From: Paludisphaera soli
GTDB lineage: Bacteria > Planctomycetota > Planctomycetia > Isosphaerales > Isosphaeraceae
Reading direction: 5' to 3'
DNA: 64,000 nt
Assembly (NCBI RefSeq): GCF_011064595.1
Contig: NZ_JAALJI010000005.1
Location: 62,001-126,000 of the forward strand
Shown here: positions 8,352-18,629 of the stretch, piece by piece
Layout of the letters: every line of letters starts with the position of its first letter
Numbering within the stretch: position 1 is the first letter of the stretch
The notes under the pieces: generated by a model
Databases searched by the model: none
Seen by the model: the letters and a program-made list of their open reading frames with translations, nothing else
Told to the model about the DNA's origin: nothing
Translations under genes and position numbers: made by a program

Positions 8352-9344
8352 TCAGGCGTCTTCGGAGTGCGGGACGTTCCAGAGGCGGACGGAGCCGTCG
8401 AGGGAGCCGGAGGCGAGGGTGCGGCCGTCGGGGGAGAAGGCGACGGAGTAGACGTTGCCGGTGTGGCCCTGGAGCACGGCGCGGCAGAGGCCGGACTCCA
8501 GGTCCCAGAGGCGGATCGTCCGGTCGTGGCTGCCGCTGGCGAGCAGGGGCTCGACGGGCGAGAAGGCCAGGGCGGCGACCCAGCCGGCGTGGCCGGGGAA
8601 GTCGGCGACGCAGACGCCGCGGCCCACGTCCCAGAGCCGGACCATGCGGTCGAAGCCGCCGGTGGCCAGCAGCGGGGCGATCGGGGAGAAGGTCGCGGCG
8701 GCGACGCCGAAGTCGTGGCCGACCAGGCGGTGGGCGCAGGTCGGCTCGGGGCCGGAGACGTCCCAGAGCTTGACCTCGCCGCGGCGGTCCTCGGCGGCCG
8801 GGTCGGCCATGGCCGGGACGACGCCCGAGGCGGCGGCGAGCAGCCGGCCGTCGGGCGAGTAGGCGACCGACCAGACCGGCGCGGCGTGCTCGGGGAGGCT
8901 CCGGCGCTCGGAGCCGTCGGCGACGTTCCAGAGCGTGACGGTGCGGTCCTCGCCGCCGGAGGTCGCCAGGGTCCGGCCGTCGGGGCTGAAGGCCATCGCG
9001 TCGAGCTTGCCCGCGACCCGCAGCAGTCGCCGCCCGCGACGGGCGTCGGCGTCCCAGAGCGTGACGGCGCCGAAGGGGAGGCCGTCCCAGCCCGCGCCCA
9101 GGCCGGCGACCGTGCGGCCGTCGGGGCTGAAGGCCACGGCCTCCACCTCGTCCCACTTGCCGCGCATGGCGCGGATCAGCCGGGGCGGGGCGTCCCCCTC
9201 GCGCAGCTCCCAGAGCTTGACCAGGCCGTCCCATCCGCCGCTGACCAGGGTGCGGCCGTCGGGCGAGAAGGCGACGGACGTCACCACGTCGCTGTGCTTG
9301 GCAAGCCCCCCCCGCAGCGGCTTCGCGTCCATCGACAACGCCAT
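8352..9344 (-). CDS. WD40 repeat protein
   Basis: 330 residues consisting almost wholly of WD40 repeats. At least six blades are visible from motifs such as VTSVAFSPDGRTLVSGGWDG...VKLWE, LDAMAFSPDGRTLATSG...VTLWN, VWSVAYSPDGRLLAAAS, VAALAFSPVEPLLASGSHD...IRLWD and VYSVAFSPDGRTLASGSLD...VRLWN; a seven-bladed propeller is likely. No signal peptide, so cytosolic scaffold by inference. The ATG at 9344 is preceded by GGAGGG. It follows the histidine kinase/regulator pair on the same strand after a 212-nt gap that has its own AT-rich segment, so it may be transcribed separately. Confidence 0.85.
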   Translation of the reverse strand: MALSMDAKPLRGGLAKHSDVVTSVAFSPDGRTLVSGGWDGLVKLWELREGDAPPRLIRAMRGKWDEVEAVAFSPDGRTVAGLGAGWDGLPFGAVTLWDADARRGRRLLRVAGKLDAMAFSPDGRTLATSGGEDRTVTLWNVADGSERRSLPEHAAPVWSVAYSPDGRLLAAASGVVPAMADPAAEDRRGEVKLWDVSGPEPTCAHRLVGHDFGVAAATFSPIAPLLATGGFDRMVRLWDVGRGVCVADFPGHAGWVAALAFSPVEPLLASGSHDRTIRLWDLESGLCRAVLQGHTGNVYSVAFSPDGRTLASGSLDGSVRLWNVPHSEDA

Positions 9345-9556
9345 CTTCGAACCCTCCCCCCTCGTCAAGATCCCGAGCCTCGCGACGCGGGGCCGCATCG
9401 GCCCGACCTCTCCATCGCGACGAGACCTTAATACAATCCCCGTGCCGAAGCGGCCGGAGGGGCCTTCGCGCGGCCTCCGGCGGCTGCGGGGAGCGGTTTG
9501 CGAGGGTTTTCGAAGCCTTGCGCCGGCCCTCGGGCGAGGCCGGCGCTGGGCGGCGG

Positions 9557-11071
<1,515 letters not shown>

Positions 11072-11123
11072 GGCGGGTTCCTTATTCTCGTTCTCATCCG
11101 CGGCTCGTCGCGCGGCGTCGGGC

Positions 11124-12428
11124 TTAGGCCCCGTGGCCGACGATCCGCGAAGGGCCGGGGAGGCGGAGGACGAAGCGGGCGCCCCCCTCGGGGCGGTTGG
11201 AGGCGACGAGGCTGCCGCCGTGGTCGCGGGCGATCCGCTCGGAGATCGCCAGGCCCAGGCCCAGGCCGGCGTCCTTGCTCGTGAAGAACGGTTCGAACAG
11301 GCGGGGCAGGGCGTCGGGCTCCACGCCCGGCCCGGTGTCGTCGACGGTCAGCTCCACGAAGCCGTCGGGGGCCGTCGTCAGGGCGGTGGTCAGCCGGCCG
11401 CCCCGGGGCATGGCGTCCAGGGCGTTCATCGCCAGGTTCATCAGCACCCGGCCGATCTGCTCGGCGTCGGCCTGGACCGTGATCGGCGAGCCGGGGCGGA
11501 CCAGCCGCATCTCCACCCGGTGCTTCGCCGCGCGGCCCTGCAGGAGCGCCAGGGTCTCGACCACGACGGCGACCGGGTCGATCGTCCGCCACTTCGGCCT
11601 CGGCGGCCTCGCGTAGTCGATGAAGGCGTTCAGCCGCTCCTCCATCCTGACGATCTCGCGCTCGATGACCTGGAGGTCCTCGGCGGGGAGGCCCTCCTCC
11701 TCCGCCTTCTCGCGCTGGAGCTGCACCAGCATGGAGATGGCCGTCAGCGGGTTGCGCAGCTCGTGCGCCATGCCGGCGGCCATGCGGCCCACGGCCGCCA
11801 GCTCCTCCGCCCGGATCATGGCCCGCTCCAGCCCGGTGGCCACCGAGTAGCCGAAGAAGAGCCCGGCGATCGTCGCCAGCACCCCCACGCCCGCGAGCCA
11901 CCAGGCCGTCCACGAGGCCGTCCGATGCATCGCCGCCAGCGACCGCGCCGTGGACTCGGCGACCTCGGAGTCCAGCTCGCGGGCCGCCTGGCGGACCTCG
12001 GTCTCCAGGATCGCCAGCGCGGCCCGGCCGGGAGCGCCCGCGGAGGCGACGTCGCCGCCCGCCTCGACCGCCTCGCGGTAGCGCCGGAAGCCGGACTCCA
12101 GGCGATCGACGATCCCCACCTCCGCCGGCCGGTTCGCGGCGGCGTCGGACTCGGCCAGCAGCCGGCGGACGTCCTCGTTGAGCTCCGCCACCCGGCTCCC
12201 GCCCGCCTCCGAGCCGTCGCCGTGCAGGCCGATCTCGATCAGCTCGCTCAGGTCCTTCAGCAGCGCGTCGACGATCCGACGCCCATCCAGGTCGATCTCC
12301 AGCTCCCGCACCGTGGCCGCCTGCCTCATCCCCAGGAAGACCGCCGCCGCCGCGCACGAGGTCAGGAACAGCAGGCTCGCCACCAGCGAAGGCCAGGCGA
12401 TCCGGAACAGAAGTCTTCGCGTCAGCAC
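11124..12428 (-). CDS. Membrane sensor histidine kinase
   Basis: 434 residues from the GTG at 12428, which I chose because a TATACT box (12476-12481) lies 48 nt upstream; the frame is open further back to 12569. Two transmembrane segments (IAWPSLVASLLFLTSC and WLAGVGVLATIAGLFFGYSV) flank a periplasmic sensor of about 135 residues with no recognised fold. HisKA motif GRMAAGMAHELRNPLTAI with His222 as phosphorylation site. HATPase motifs: N box NLAMNALDAMP, G1 DDTGPGVE, F box FEPFFTSK and G2 GLGLGLAISE. It forms an operon with the NtrC-type regulator downstream. The stimulus is unknown. Confidence 0.92.
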   Translation of the reverse strand: MLTRRLLFRIAWPSLVASLLFLTSCAAAAVFLGMRQAATVRELEIDLDGRRIVDALLKDLSELIEIGLHGDGSEAGGSRVAELNEDVRRLLAESDAAANRPAEVGIVDRLESGFRRYREAVEAGGDVASAGAPGRAALAILETEVRQAARELDSEVAESTARSLAAMHRTASWTAWWLAGVGVLATIAGLFFGYSVATGLERAMIRAEELAAVGRMAAGMAHELRNPLTAISMLVQLQREKAEEEGLPAEDLQVIEREIVRMEERLNAFIDYARPPRPKWRTIDPVAVVVETLALLQGRAAKHRVEMRLVRPGSPITVQADAEQIGRVLMNLAMNALDAMPRGGRLTTALTTAPDGFVELTVDDTGPGVEPDALPRLFEPFFTSKDAGLGLGLAISERIARDHGGSLVASNRPEGGARFVLRLPGPSRIVGHGA

Positions 12429-12475
12429 GACTACTCGCCCCCCGACTCGCCCGCCCTCGCGTCCCGCGACCGCCC

Positions 12476-12481
12476 AGTATA
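12476..12481 (-). promoter_or_regulatory. Candidate -10 box (TATACT) for the kinase/regulator operon
   Basis: TATACT on the minus strand, 48 nt before the GTG start of the histidine kinase gene, followed by GG as at the TACACTGG boxes at 19683 and 20888. No clear -35. Confidence 0.4.
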
Positions 12482-12884
12482 ACCGACCCTCGCCGACGCG
12501 ACCCAGGTCCCCCGGCCCCGATCGAACCGACCCGAGACGGCCGCAACCGCGTGTCCGCCTCTTGGGCACACCTGCTGAAATCGCGCGCTGAGGCCTTCGC
12601 CATCCTTTCGCCGATTCCGCAATCGAATCGAGACATTTTATGAAAACTTGACGCAGGCCGCGTCGACTTTAACGCCATTTTTAGACCGGTTCGGTTCAAA
12701 TCAAGTCAGATTTCCGAGCATCCGAGGCTCAAACACGAACCTTGCCCTGCGGAGCCCCGATGCCATGGCCGAACCACTTTGCAAAAAAGGACTTAGATCA
12801 TTCTCCAGGCGCAAAACCGGGCTTGGCACGCGAATGGCTCAAGACCCGGCATCATCCCCTTGCCAACGTCGTGCGGAGAACAAC
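12482..12884. other. Divergent intergenic region
   Basis: About 400 bases between the kinase promoter and the repeat-protein gene. Positions 12610-12720 are AT-rich for this genome (ATTTTATGAAAACTTGACG, GCCATTTTTAGACC) and probably hold the promoter for the plus-strand gene; a TTGACG occurs at 12648 but no -10 box at proper spacing. A frame open from 12648 is not supported as coding. Confidence 0.45.
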
Positions 12885-13517
12885 ATGAGCCAGCGCCCTG
12901 TCGACGCGGTCGTCGAACGTCTCGAGCAATTGGAAGCCGCCACCCGCCGCCTGGAGCTTGAGCGTCGCCGCTGGCGAATCGTCGGCACGGCCCTGACCGT
13001 CGGCGTCGGCCTGCTCGTGACCGCCGGTGCGGCGATGCGCGAGACGCCGGCGACGATCGAGGCCGGCGAGTTCGTGCTGCGAGACCCGGAGGGCAAGGCC
13101 CGCGCCGCCTTGACGATCCGCCCCGACGGCACCCCGGGCCTGGCCTTCTACGACGCGAAGGAGCGGATGCGGCTCTCGCTCGACCTGGGCTCGAAGGAGC
13201 AGGGCGGCGGCGACACCCCCGGCGTGAACGTCTACGGCGAGGAGGGCGAGCTGCGGGCCGCCCTGACCATCCGCCCCGACGGCACCCCCGGCCTGGGCTT
13301 CTTCGACAAGGACCGCAACCCCCGGCTCTCGCTCGACATGGCCGCCGACGACTCGACCGGCGTGAACATCTACGGCCCGGGCGGCACCCTGCGGGCCGCC
13401 ATGGCGATCCGCCCCGACGGCACCCCCGGCCTCGGCCTGTTCGACGAGGCCGGCCGGGTCGTCCAGTCGGTCGACATCGGCGCGGACGGCACGCCCCGCC
13501 GCGGCCCGGCCCAGTGA
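12885..13517 (+). CDS. Membrane-anchored protein of three near-identical repeats
   Basis: 210 residues from the ATG at 12885, preceded by GGAGAA. An N-terminal predicted coiled coil (VVERLEQLEAATRRLELERR) leads into one transmembrane segment (VGTALTVGVGLLVTAGAA). Three repeats of about 40 residues follow, each containing RAA(L/M)(T/A)IRPDGTPGL(A/G)(F/L)(Y/F)D and ending in L(S/V)xDxG-like strands, interspersed with VNVYGEEG or VNIYGPGG turns. Repeats 1-3 are also closely similar at the DNA level, suggesting recent internal duplication. The repeat probably forms a beta-solenoid or beta-roll outside the membrane. Function unknown. Confidence 0.8.
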   Translation: MSQRPVDAVVERLEQLEAATRRLELERRRWRIVGTALTVGVGLLVTAGAAMRETPATIEAGEFVLRDPEGKARAALTIRPDGTPGLAFYDAKERMRLSLDLGSKEQGGGDTPGVNVYGEEGELRAALTIRPDGTPGLGFFDKDRNPRLSLDMAADDSTGVNIYGPGGTLRAAMAIRPDGTPGLGLFDEAGRVVQSVDIGADGTPRRGPAQ

Positions 13518-13518
13518 G

Positions 13519-13534
13519 CCCCCCGATCAGGGGG
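13519..13534. terminator. Short hairpin between convergent genes
   Basis: CCCCCC-gatca-GGGGG immediately after the stop of the repeat-protein gene and overlapping the stop of the convergent gene. Possibly a bidirectional terminator; no T-run. Confidence 0.3.
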
Positions 13535-13895
13535 TGGTGGGGAGCCAGGGCTTGATCATCGGGTAGGTCCGCCCCGTGCCGAACTCCGGGTTGCCGGGGC
13601 CGATCGGCGACCCCTGGGGGAGCCGCCGGCGGGCCGGGACGGCCCGGCGACCGACCCGCCGGGCGGGCGCGAACTGCGACGTCGGCGGCTGGTAAGGCAC
13701 CCAGCCCCGGCCCGGGACGTGGACCACCCATCCCGTCGCAACCGGGGCCTGCACCTGGGCCGGCGCGACGGCGGTCGGCGGATAGACGTAGGTGTAGCCG
13801 GCGGCCTGGCCCCGGGCCGCGGGCGCCGTCGGGCCGCCGATCAGGCAGACGGCCGCCATCGCCGTCGCGGCGCCGATCCCTCGCAAGCTCTGCAT
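13527..13895 (-). CDS. Small secreted Pro/Arg-rich protein, unknown function
   Basis: 122 residues from the ATG at 13895, chosen for AGGAGG seven nt upstream. A signal peptide (IGAATAMAAVCLIGGPTA, cleavage near ARGQA) is followed by a low-complexity region rich in Pro, Val, Gly, Tyr and Arg (YTYVYPPTAVAPAQVQAP; GWVVHVPGRGWVPYQPP; RRVGRRAVPARRR). Likely periplasmic or wall-associated. No family recognised. Confidence 0.68.
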   Translation of the reverse strand: MQSLRGIGAATAMAAVCLIGGPTAPAARGQAAGYTYVYPPTAVAPAQVQAPVATGWVVHVPGRGWVPYQPPTSQFAPARRVGRRAVPARRRLPQGSPIGPGNPEFGTGRTYPMIKPWLPTTP

Positions 13896-14058
13896 CGCGA
13901 TCCTCCTCGCCATCCGTCGTCGCTCGGGCCCGATCCGCGAGGCCGGCTCTCGCCTCCTCCATCCCAATCTCCCGCCGTCCGAATCCTAGGGGGCGGCTTC
14001 CGAACGTCAATCAACGCACGGCGAAACGCCCGCAGGATGGGGCTCACGCGGGCGGCCC

Positions 14059-14853
14059 TCAGGACCCGGGGGCCTCGCGGAGGATGCGGCCGGCGACGAG
14101 GCGGTGGACCTCGCGGCCGTCGTCGACGAGCAGGGCGCCCTGGGGGTCGATCCCCCGGCCGGTCCCGACGAGGTTGCGGGGGCCGATCGCCGCGCGGACG
14201 GGGCGGCCTCGGAGCAGGTCCAGGCGGGCCCAGGCGGCGGCGAGGGTCGGGTCGTCGGCGGCCAGCCGCCCGAGCGCGGCGGGGAACCGCTCCAGGACGG
14301 CGGCGAGGAACCTGGGCAGGTCGGCGACGGTCAGCGGCTCGGGCTGGAGCGCGCCCAGCGAGGTGGCCATGGCGGCGACCTCCGGCGGGGCGAGGTCGAG
14401 CCGGGTGGCCACGTTGACCCCCACGCCGATGAGGATGCGGTCGCCGGCCGGGGTCTCGATCCGCTCGGGGAGGATGCCGGCGACCTTCCGCCCGCCGACC
14501 TCCACGTCGTTCGGCCAGCGCACGCCCAGGCCGGGGTCGACCAGCCCGAGCGCGGCGACAGCCTCGACGAGGACCACGGCCGTCGTCAGGGCGATCCTCG
14601 GCTGCTGATCGACCCGGACGCCGGACTCGGCCGGGTCGAGGACCAGGGTGAAGGTCAACGAGCCCTCGTCCGACCACCAGGCGTTGGCGCGCTGGCCCCG
14701 CCCCCGGGTCTGTCGACGGGCCCAGACGGCGAAGGGGAGGGGGCGGCCGGGGTCGACCGCCATCGCCCCGGCGACGGTGCTGGTCGACTCCAACTCGTCG
14801 TAGATCAGGAGATCGCGGACGAACGGCCAGGGGGTCGGAGTCGGCGAAGGCAT
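14059..14853 (-). CDS. birA: Biotin--[acetyl-CoA-carboxylase] ligase, catalytic domain only
   Basis: 264 residues. It activates biotin with ATP and attaches it to carrier lysines. Motifs: ELESTSTVAG (biotin/AMP site start), RRQTRGRGQRANAW (biotin-binding GRGR loop), LGVRWPNDVEVGGRKVAGILPE and LIGVGVNVA. The C-terminal small beta domain (LLRGRPVRA, GTGRGIDPQGALLV) is present. There is no N-terminal helix-turn-helix, so it is a non-regulatory type. It sits directly downstream of pyruvate carboxylase on the same strand, whose biotin domain is its obvious substrate. A palindromic repeat (14940-15011) lies in the 212-nt gap. Confidence 0.92.
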   Translation of the reverse strand: MPSPTPTPWPFVRDLLIYDELESTSTVAGAMAVDPGRPLPFAVWARRQTRGRGQRANAWWSDEGSLTFTLVLDPAESGVRVDQQPRIALTTAVVLVEAVAALGLVDPGLGVRWPNDVEVGGRKVAGILPERIETPAGDRILIGVGVNVATRLDLAPPEVAAMATSLGALQPEPLTVADLPRFLAAVLERFPAALGRLAADDPTLAAAWARLDLLRGRPVRAAIGPRNLVGTGRGIDPQGALLVDDGREVHRLVAGRILREAPGS

Positions 14854-14939
14854 GAGGTCGAGTCCGGCGAGGAGGGCGTCAGGCGAGGGTTTCGGCCCTC
14901 GATTCCGAAGTCCCGAGGGCGACGGCGTCCCCGATCCTC

Positions 14940-15011
14940 GTGGTCCGGGCGGCCCGCCCGGACGTAGAAGGCTCGGGATTCCCGACGTCCGGGCGGGGCC
15001 GCCCGGACCAC
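14940..15011. repeat. Nested palindromic repeat element, copy A
   Basis: Two inverted arms (14940-14965 and 14985-15011) begin and end with GTGGTCC/GGACCAC. They are complementary over 26 positions apart from one extra G in the right arm. Each arm is itself palindromic (GTCCGGGCGG-C-CCGCCCGGAC). The same element occurs at 34734-34807 with identical left arm and a different loop. It lies between pyc and birA, so both genes may be separated by a strong RNA structure. Confidence 0.85.
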
Positions 15012-15065
15012 CCCATCGGTCGGGCCCCGCCTTTCGGCGAATCGGCGGGATCGAGGGCCGCCCGC

Positions 15066-18000
15066 TCAGGCGGGGGCCAGCTTGAGGAGCAGGTCGCCGG
15101 CCTTGACCTGGAGGCCGACCTTGGCCGGCAGCTCGGCGACGCGGCCGGGGCGCTCGGCGGTGATGGTGGTCTCCATCTTCATGGCCTCGATGGAGAAGAG
15201 CTTCTGGCCCTTGCGGACCGGGTCGCCCACGCTGATCGCGACGCCGACGATCAGGCCCGGCAGCGGCGAGCCGACCTGCATCGGGTCGGCCGGGTCGGCC
15301 TTGGGGGCCTCGACGACCGAGGAGGCGAGCGAGCGGTCGGGGACCTCGACCTCGCGGGGCTGGCCGTTCAGCTCGAAGAAGACCGTGCGCTTGCCGTCGG
15401 CGTGGGGCTCGCCCACGGCCAAAAGCTTGACGAGCAGGGTCTTGCCGGGCTCGATCTCGAACGCGTTCTCCTCGCCGGCCTCGGCCCCGTAGAAGAAGAC
15501 CGGGGTGGGGAGGACCGAGGTGTCGGAGAAGGTCCGCTCGTGGGCCACCAGGTCGGGGAAGACGCGGGGGTACATGAGATAGCTCAGGACGTCGAAGTCC
15601 GAGACCTCGGCCGGGTCGTCGACGCCCCGGATCTCGGCGACCTTCTTGCGGATGGCGTCGAAGTCGGCCGGGGGCAGGCCCGCCGCGGCGCGGTCGGTCA
15701 GCGGCTTGCGGTCGCGGAGGATCCGCTGCTGCAGGGCCGGCGGGAAGCCCCCCGGGGGCTGGCCCAGGCGGCCTTCCATGAACTCGACGACGCTGTCCGG
15801 GAAGGCCAGCTCGCGCTCGGGGTCGAGCACGTCGTCCGGGGTCAGGTTGTTGGCGACGAGGAAGAGGGCCATGTCGCCGACGACCTTGGACGACGGCGTG
15901 ACCTTCACGATGTCGCCGAACAACTGGTTCACCTGGCTGTACGCCCGGCAGACCTCCAGCCATCGGGGCGAGAGGCCCAGGGCGTCGGCCTGCTGGTACA
16001 GGTTGGTGTACTGGCCGCCGGGCATCTCCAGGTCGTACAGGTCGGCCGCCGGCGACCGCGGGCCGGACTCGAACGGCTTGTACAGGTCGCGGACCTCGTC
16101 CCAGTAGCGGCTGACGTCGATCAGGGTCTGGTGGTCGACGCCGGTGTCGCGGGGGGTGAACCGCAGGCTCTCGACGACGGCGTTGAGGCTGGGCTGCGAG
16201 GTCAGGCCCGACATCGAGGCGACGGCGCCGTCGGCCACGTCGAGGCCCACCTCGGCACCCATCAGCACGCTGGCCGCCTGCGCCCCGCCGATGTCGTGGG
16301 TGTGGAAGTGGACCGGCAGGCCGACCTCCTCGCGCAGGGCCTTGATCAGCCTCACGGCCGCCGGCGGCTTGCAGAGGCCGGCCATGTCCTTGATCGCGAT
16401 GATGTTGGCCCCGCGCCGCTCCAGGTCCTTCGCCATCGACACGTAGTACTTCAGGTCGTACTTCGTCCGCGAGGGGTCCAGGACGTCGCCGGTGTAGCAG
16501 ATGGCGGCCTCGCAGATCCCGCCCGCCTTGCGCACGGCCTCGATGCAGGCGCCCATGTTCGGCACCCAGTTGAGCGAGTCGAACACGCGGAAGACGTCGA
16601 TGCCGGCGTCGGTCGCGGTCTTGACGAAGGCGTCGACCACGTCGTCCGGGTAGCTCGTGTAGCCGACGGCGTTCGAGCCCCGGATGAGCATCTGGAAGAG
16701 GATGTTGGGGATCCGCTCGCGGAGGGCGGTCAGGCGCTCCCAGGGGTCTTCCCGCAGGAACCGCATCGAGGTGTCGAACGTGGCGCCGCCCCACATCTCC
16801 AGCGAGAACAGGTTGGGGAGCCGGCGGGCGTAGGCGTCGGCCACGCGGAGCATGTCCCGGGTGCGCAGGCGGGTGGCCAGGAGGCTCTGGTGGGCGTCGC
16901 GGAAGGTGGTGTCGGTGACGAGCAGCGGCTTCTGCTCGCGGACCCACTTCGAGAACCCCTCGGGGCCGAGCTGCTTCAGGCGCTGGCGGGTGCCGTCAGG
17001 GATCGTCCCCATGTGGTCGTAGGCCGGCGACGCCGGCTCGGCCGGGATCTTCCGCCCGGGCTCGCGCCTCACGCCCGGGAAGCCGTTGACGGTCACGTCG
17101 CCGATGTACGCCAGCAGCTTCGTCGCCCGGTCCCGGCGCTCGGCGAACTCGAACAGGCTGGGGGTCTGGTCGATGAACCGGGTGGTGCAGCGGCCTTCCA
17201 AAAACGTCTCGTTGGTGATGACGTTGATGAGGAACGGGATGTTCGTCTTCACGCCCCGGATGCGGTACTCCTGCAGCGCCCGCTCCATCCGCGAGGCGGC
17301 GTCGACGAACCGCCGGCCGTAGCACGAGACCTTCACCAGCAGCGAGTCGTAGAACGGCGTGACGATGGCGCCGCTGGTGGTGGAGCCGCCGTCGAGCCGC
17401 ACGCCCGGGCCGCCGGACGAACGGTAGTGGGTGATCCGGCCGTAATCCGGCGTGAAGTGGTTGGCCGGGTCCTCGGTGGTGATCCGGCACTGGATCGCGA
17501 AGCCCTCGGTGTGGACCGAATCCTGCCCGGAGATGCCGATGGCGGGGTTGGCCAGCGGCTCGCCCTGGGCGATCAGGATCTGGCTCTTGACCAGGTCCAC
17601 GCCGGTGACGACCTCGGTGACGGTGTGCTCCACCTGGAGCCGGGGGTTGACCTCGATGAACGAGAAGGTCCTGGCCTCGTCGTCCACCAGGAACTCCACC
17701 GTCCCGGCGTTCTCGTAGCCGACCTCGCGGCCGATCTTCAGCGCGGCCTCGCAGATCGCGTCGCGGAGGCCCTCGTCGAGGTTGTAGGCCGGGGCGATCT
17801 CGATGACCTTCTGGTGCCGGCGCTGGATCGAGCAGTCGCGCTCGAACAGGTGGACGAGGCCGCCGTGCTTGTCGCCCAGGAGCTGGACCTCGATGTGCTT
17901 GGCCTTGGCGATGAACTTCTCGATGAAGGCGTCGGCGCAGCCGAAGGCGGCCTTGGCCTCGCTGCGGGCCTGCTCCAGCGCCCCGTCCAGGTCCTCGGCC

Positions 18001-18524
18001 TTCTCGACCACGCGCATCCCGCGGCCGCCGCCCCCCATCGACGCCTTGATGATGACCGGGAAGCCCATGGCCTCGGCGACCTTGCGGGCCTCGGCCCCGG
18101 GGACCACCGGCTGGCTCCCCTTGAGCACCGGCACGCCGGCCCTCTCGGCCAGGGCCCGCGCGGCGACCTTGTCCCCGAGGCTGTCGAGGATCTCGGGCGT
18201 GGGGCCGACGAAGACGATCCCGGCGGCGGCGCAGGCGCGGGCGAACTCGGCGTTCTCGGACAAAAAGCCGTAGCCGGGGTGGATCGCGTCCACCCCCTTC
18301 TCGACCGCCAGCTCGACGATCGCCGGGATGTTCAGGTAGCTGCGGATCGGCTCGCCGGCGTGGCCGATCTGATAAGCCTCGTCCGCCTTCAGCCGGTGCA
18401 GCGCGAAGCGGTCCTCGTGCGAGTAGAGGGCGACCGTCCGGATGCCCAGCTCATGGGCCGAGCGGAAGATGCGGATGGCGATCTCGCCGCGGTTGGCGAC
18501 CATCAGTTTGCGGAACGTCGGCAT
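15066..18524 (-). CDS. pyc: Pyruvate carboxylase
   Basis: 1152 residues, full length for the single-chain enzyme that carboxylates pyruvate to oxaloacetate. Biotin carboxylase domain (1 to about 450): KLMVANRGEIAIRI start, glycine-rich ATP loop GGGGRGMRVV, and EVNPRLQVEHTVTE. Carboxyltransferase domain (about 530-1000): TDTTFRDAHQSLLATR, metal and substrate residues, ANIIAIKDMAG, HFHTHDIGG. Biotinyl domain at the end with AMKM, biotinylated Lys1116. The ATG at 18524 (MPTFRKL) was chosen by homology to family N-termini. It is co-directional with birA. A GATAAT box is at 18612-18617. Confidence 0.96.
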   Translation of the reverse strand: MPTFRKLMVANRGEIAIRIFRSAHELGIRTVALYSHEDRFALHRLKADEAYQIGHAGEPIRSYLNIPAIVELAVEKGVDAIHPGYGFLSENAEFARACAAAGIVFVGPTPEILDSLGDKVAARALAERAGVPVLKGSQPVVPGAEARKVAEAMGFPVIIKASMGGGGRGMRVVEKAEDLDGALEQARSEAKAAFGCADAFIEKFIAKAKHIEVQLLGDKHGGLVHLFERDCSIQRRHQKVIEIAPAYNLDEGLRDAICEAALKIGREVGYENAGTVEFLVDDEARTFSFIEVNPRLQVEHTVTEVVTGVDLVKSQILIAQGEPLANPAIGISGQDSVHTEGFAIQCRITTEDPANHFTPDYGRITHYRSSGGPGVRLDGGSTTSGAIVTPFYDSLLVKVSCYGRRFVDAASRMERALQEYRIRGVKTNIPFLINVITNETFLEGRCTTRFIDQTPSLFEFAERRDRATKLLAYIGDVTVNGFPGVRREPGRKIPAEPASPAYDHMGTIPDGTRQRLKQLGPEGFSKWVREQKPLLVTDTTFRDAHQSLLATRLRTRDMLRVADAYARRLPNLFSLEMWGGATFDTSMRFLREDPWERLTALRERIPNILFQMLIRGSNAVGYTSYPDDVVDAFVKTATDAGIDVFRVFDSLNWVPNMGACIEAVRKAGGICEAAICYTGDVLDPSRTKYDLKYYVSMAKDLERRGANIIAIKDMAGLCKPPAAVRLIKALREEVGLPVHFHTHDIGGAQAASVLMGAEVGLDVADGAVASMSGLTSQPSLNAVVESLRFTPRDTGVDHQTLIDVSRYWDEVRDLYKPFESGPRSPAADLYDLEMPGGQYTNLYQQADALGLSPRWLEVCRAYSQVNQLFGDIVKVTPSSKVVGDMALFLVANNLTPDDVLDPERELAFPDSVVEFMEGRLGQPPGGFPPALQQRILRDRKPLTDRAAAGLPPADFDAIRKKVAEIRGVDDPAEVSDFDVLSYLMYPRVFPDLVAHERTFSDTSVLPTPVFFYGAEAGEENAFEIEPGKTLLVKLLAVGEPHADGKRTVFFELNGQPREVEVPDRSLASSVVEAPKADPADPMQVGSPLPGLIVGVAISVGDPVRKGQKLFSIEAMKMETTITAERPGRVAELPAKVGLQVKAGDLLLKLAPA

Positions 18525-18611
18525 TCGGCTCTTCCCGGCTGGCTGGGGGGAGGTACTGGCGGGTCGAGAGCGGCGCATGGGCCGGCTCGGCTCGTCGCGG
18601 TCGGGCCGACC

Positions 18612-18617
18612 ATTATC
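18612..18617 (-). promoter_or_regulatory. Candidate -10 box (GATAAT) for pyc
   Basis: GATAAT followed by GG on the minus strand, 88 nt upstream of the pyc ATG and just past the stop of the upstream gene. Confidence 0.35.
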
Positions 18618-18629
18618 CCGGACGGGGGG

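Noticed and set aside
12648-12884. Upstream extension of the three-repeat protein
   Set aside because: Internal ATG at 12885 has a good ribosome site and starts the coiled coil; the extension runs through the AT-rich promoter region.
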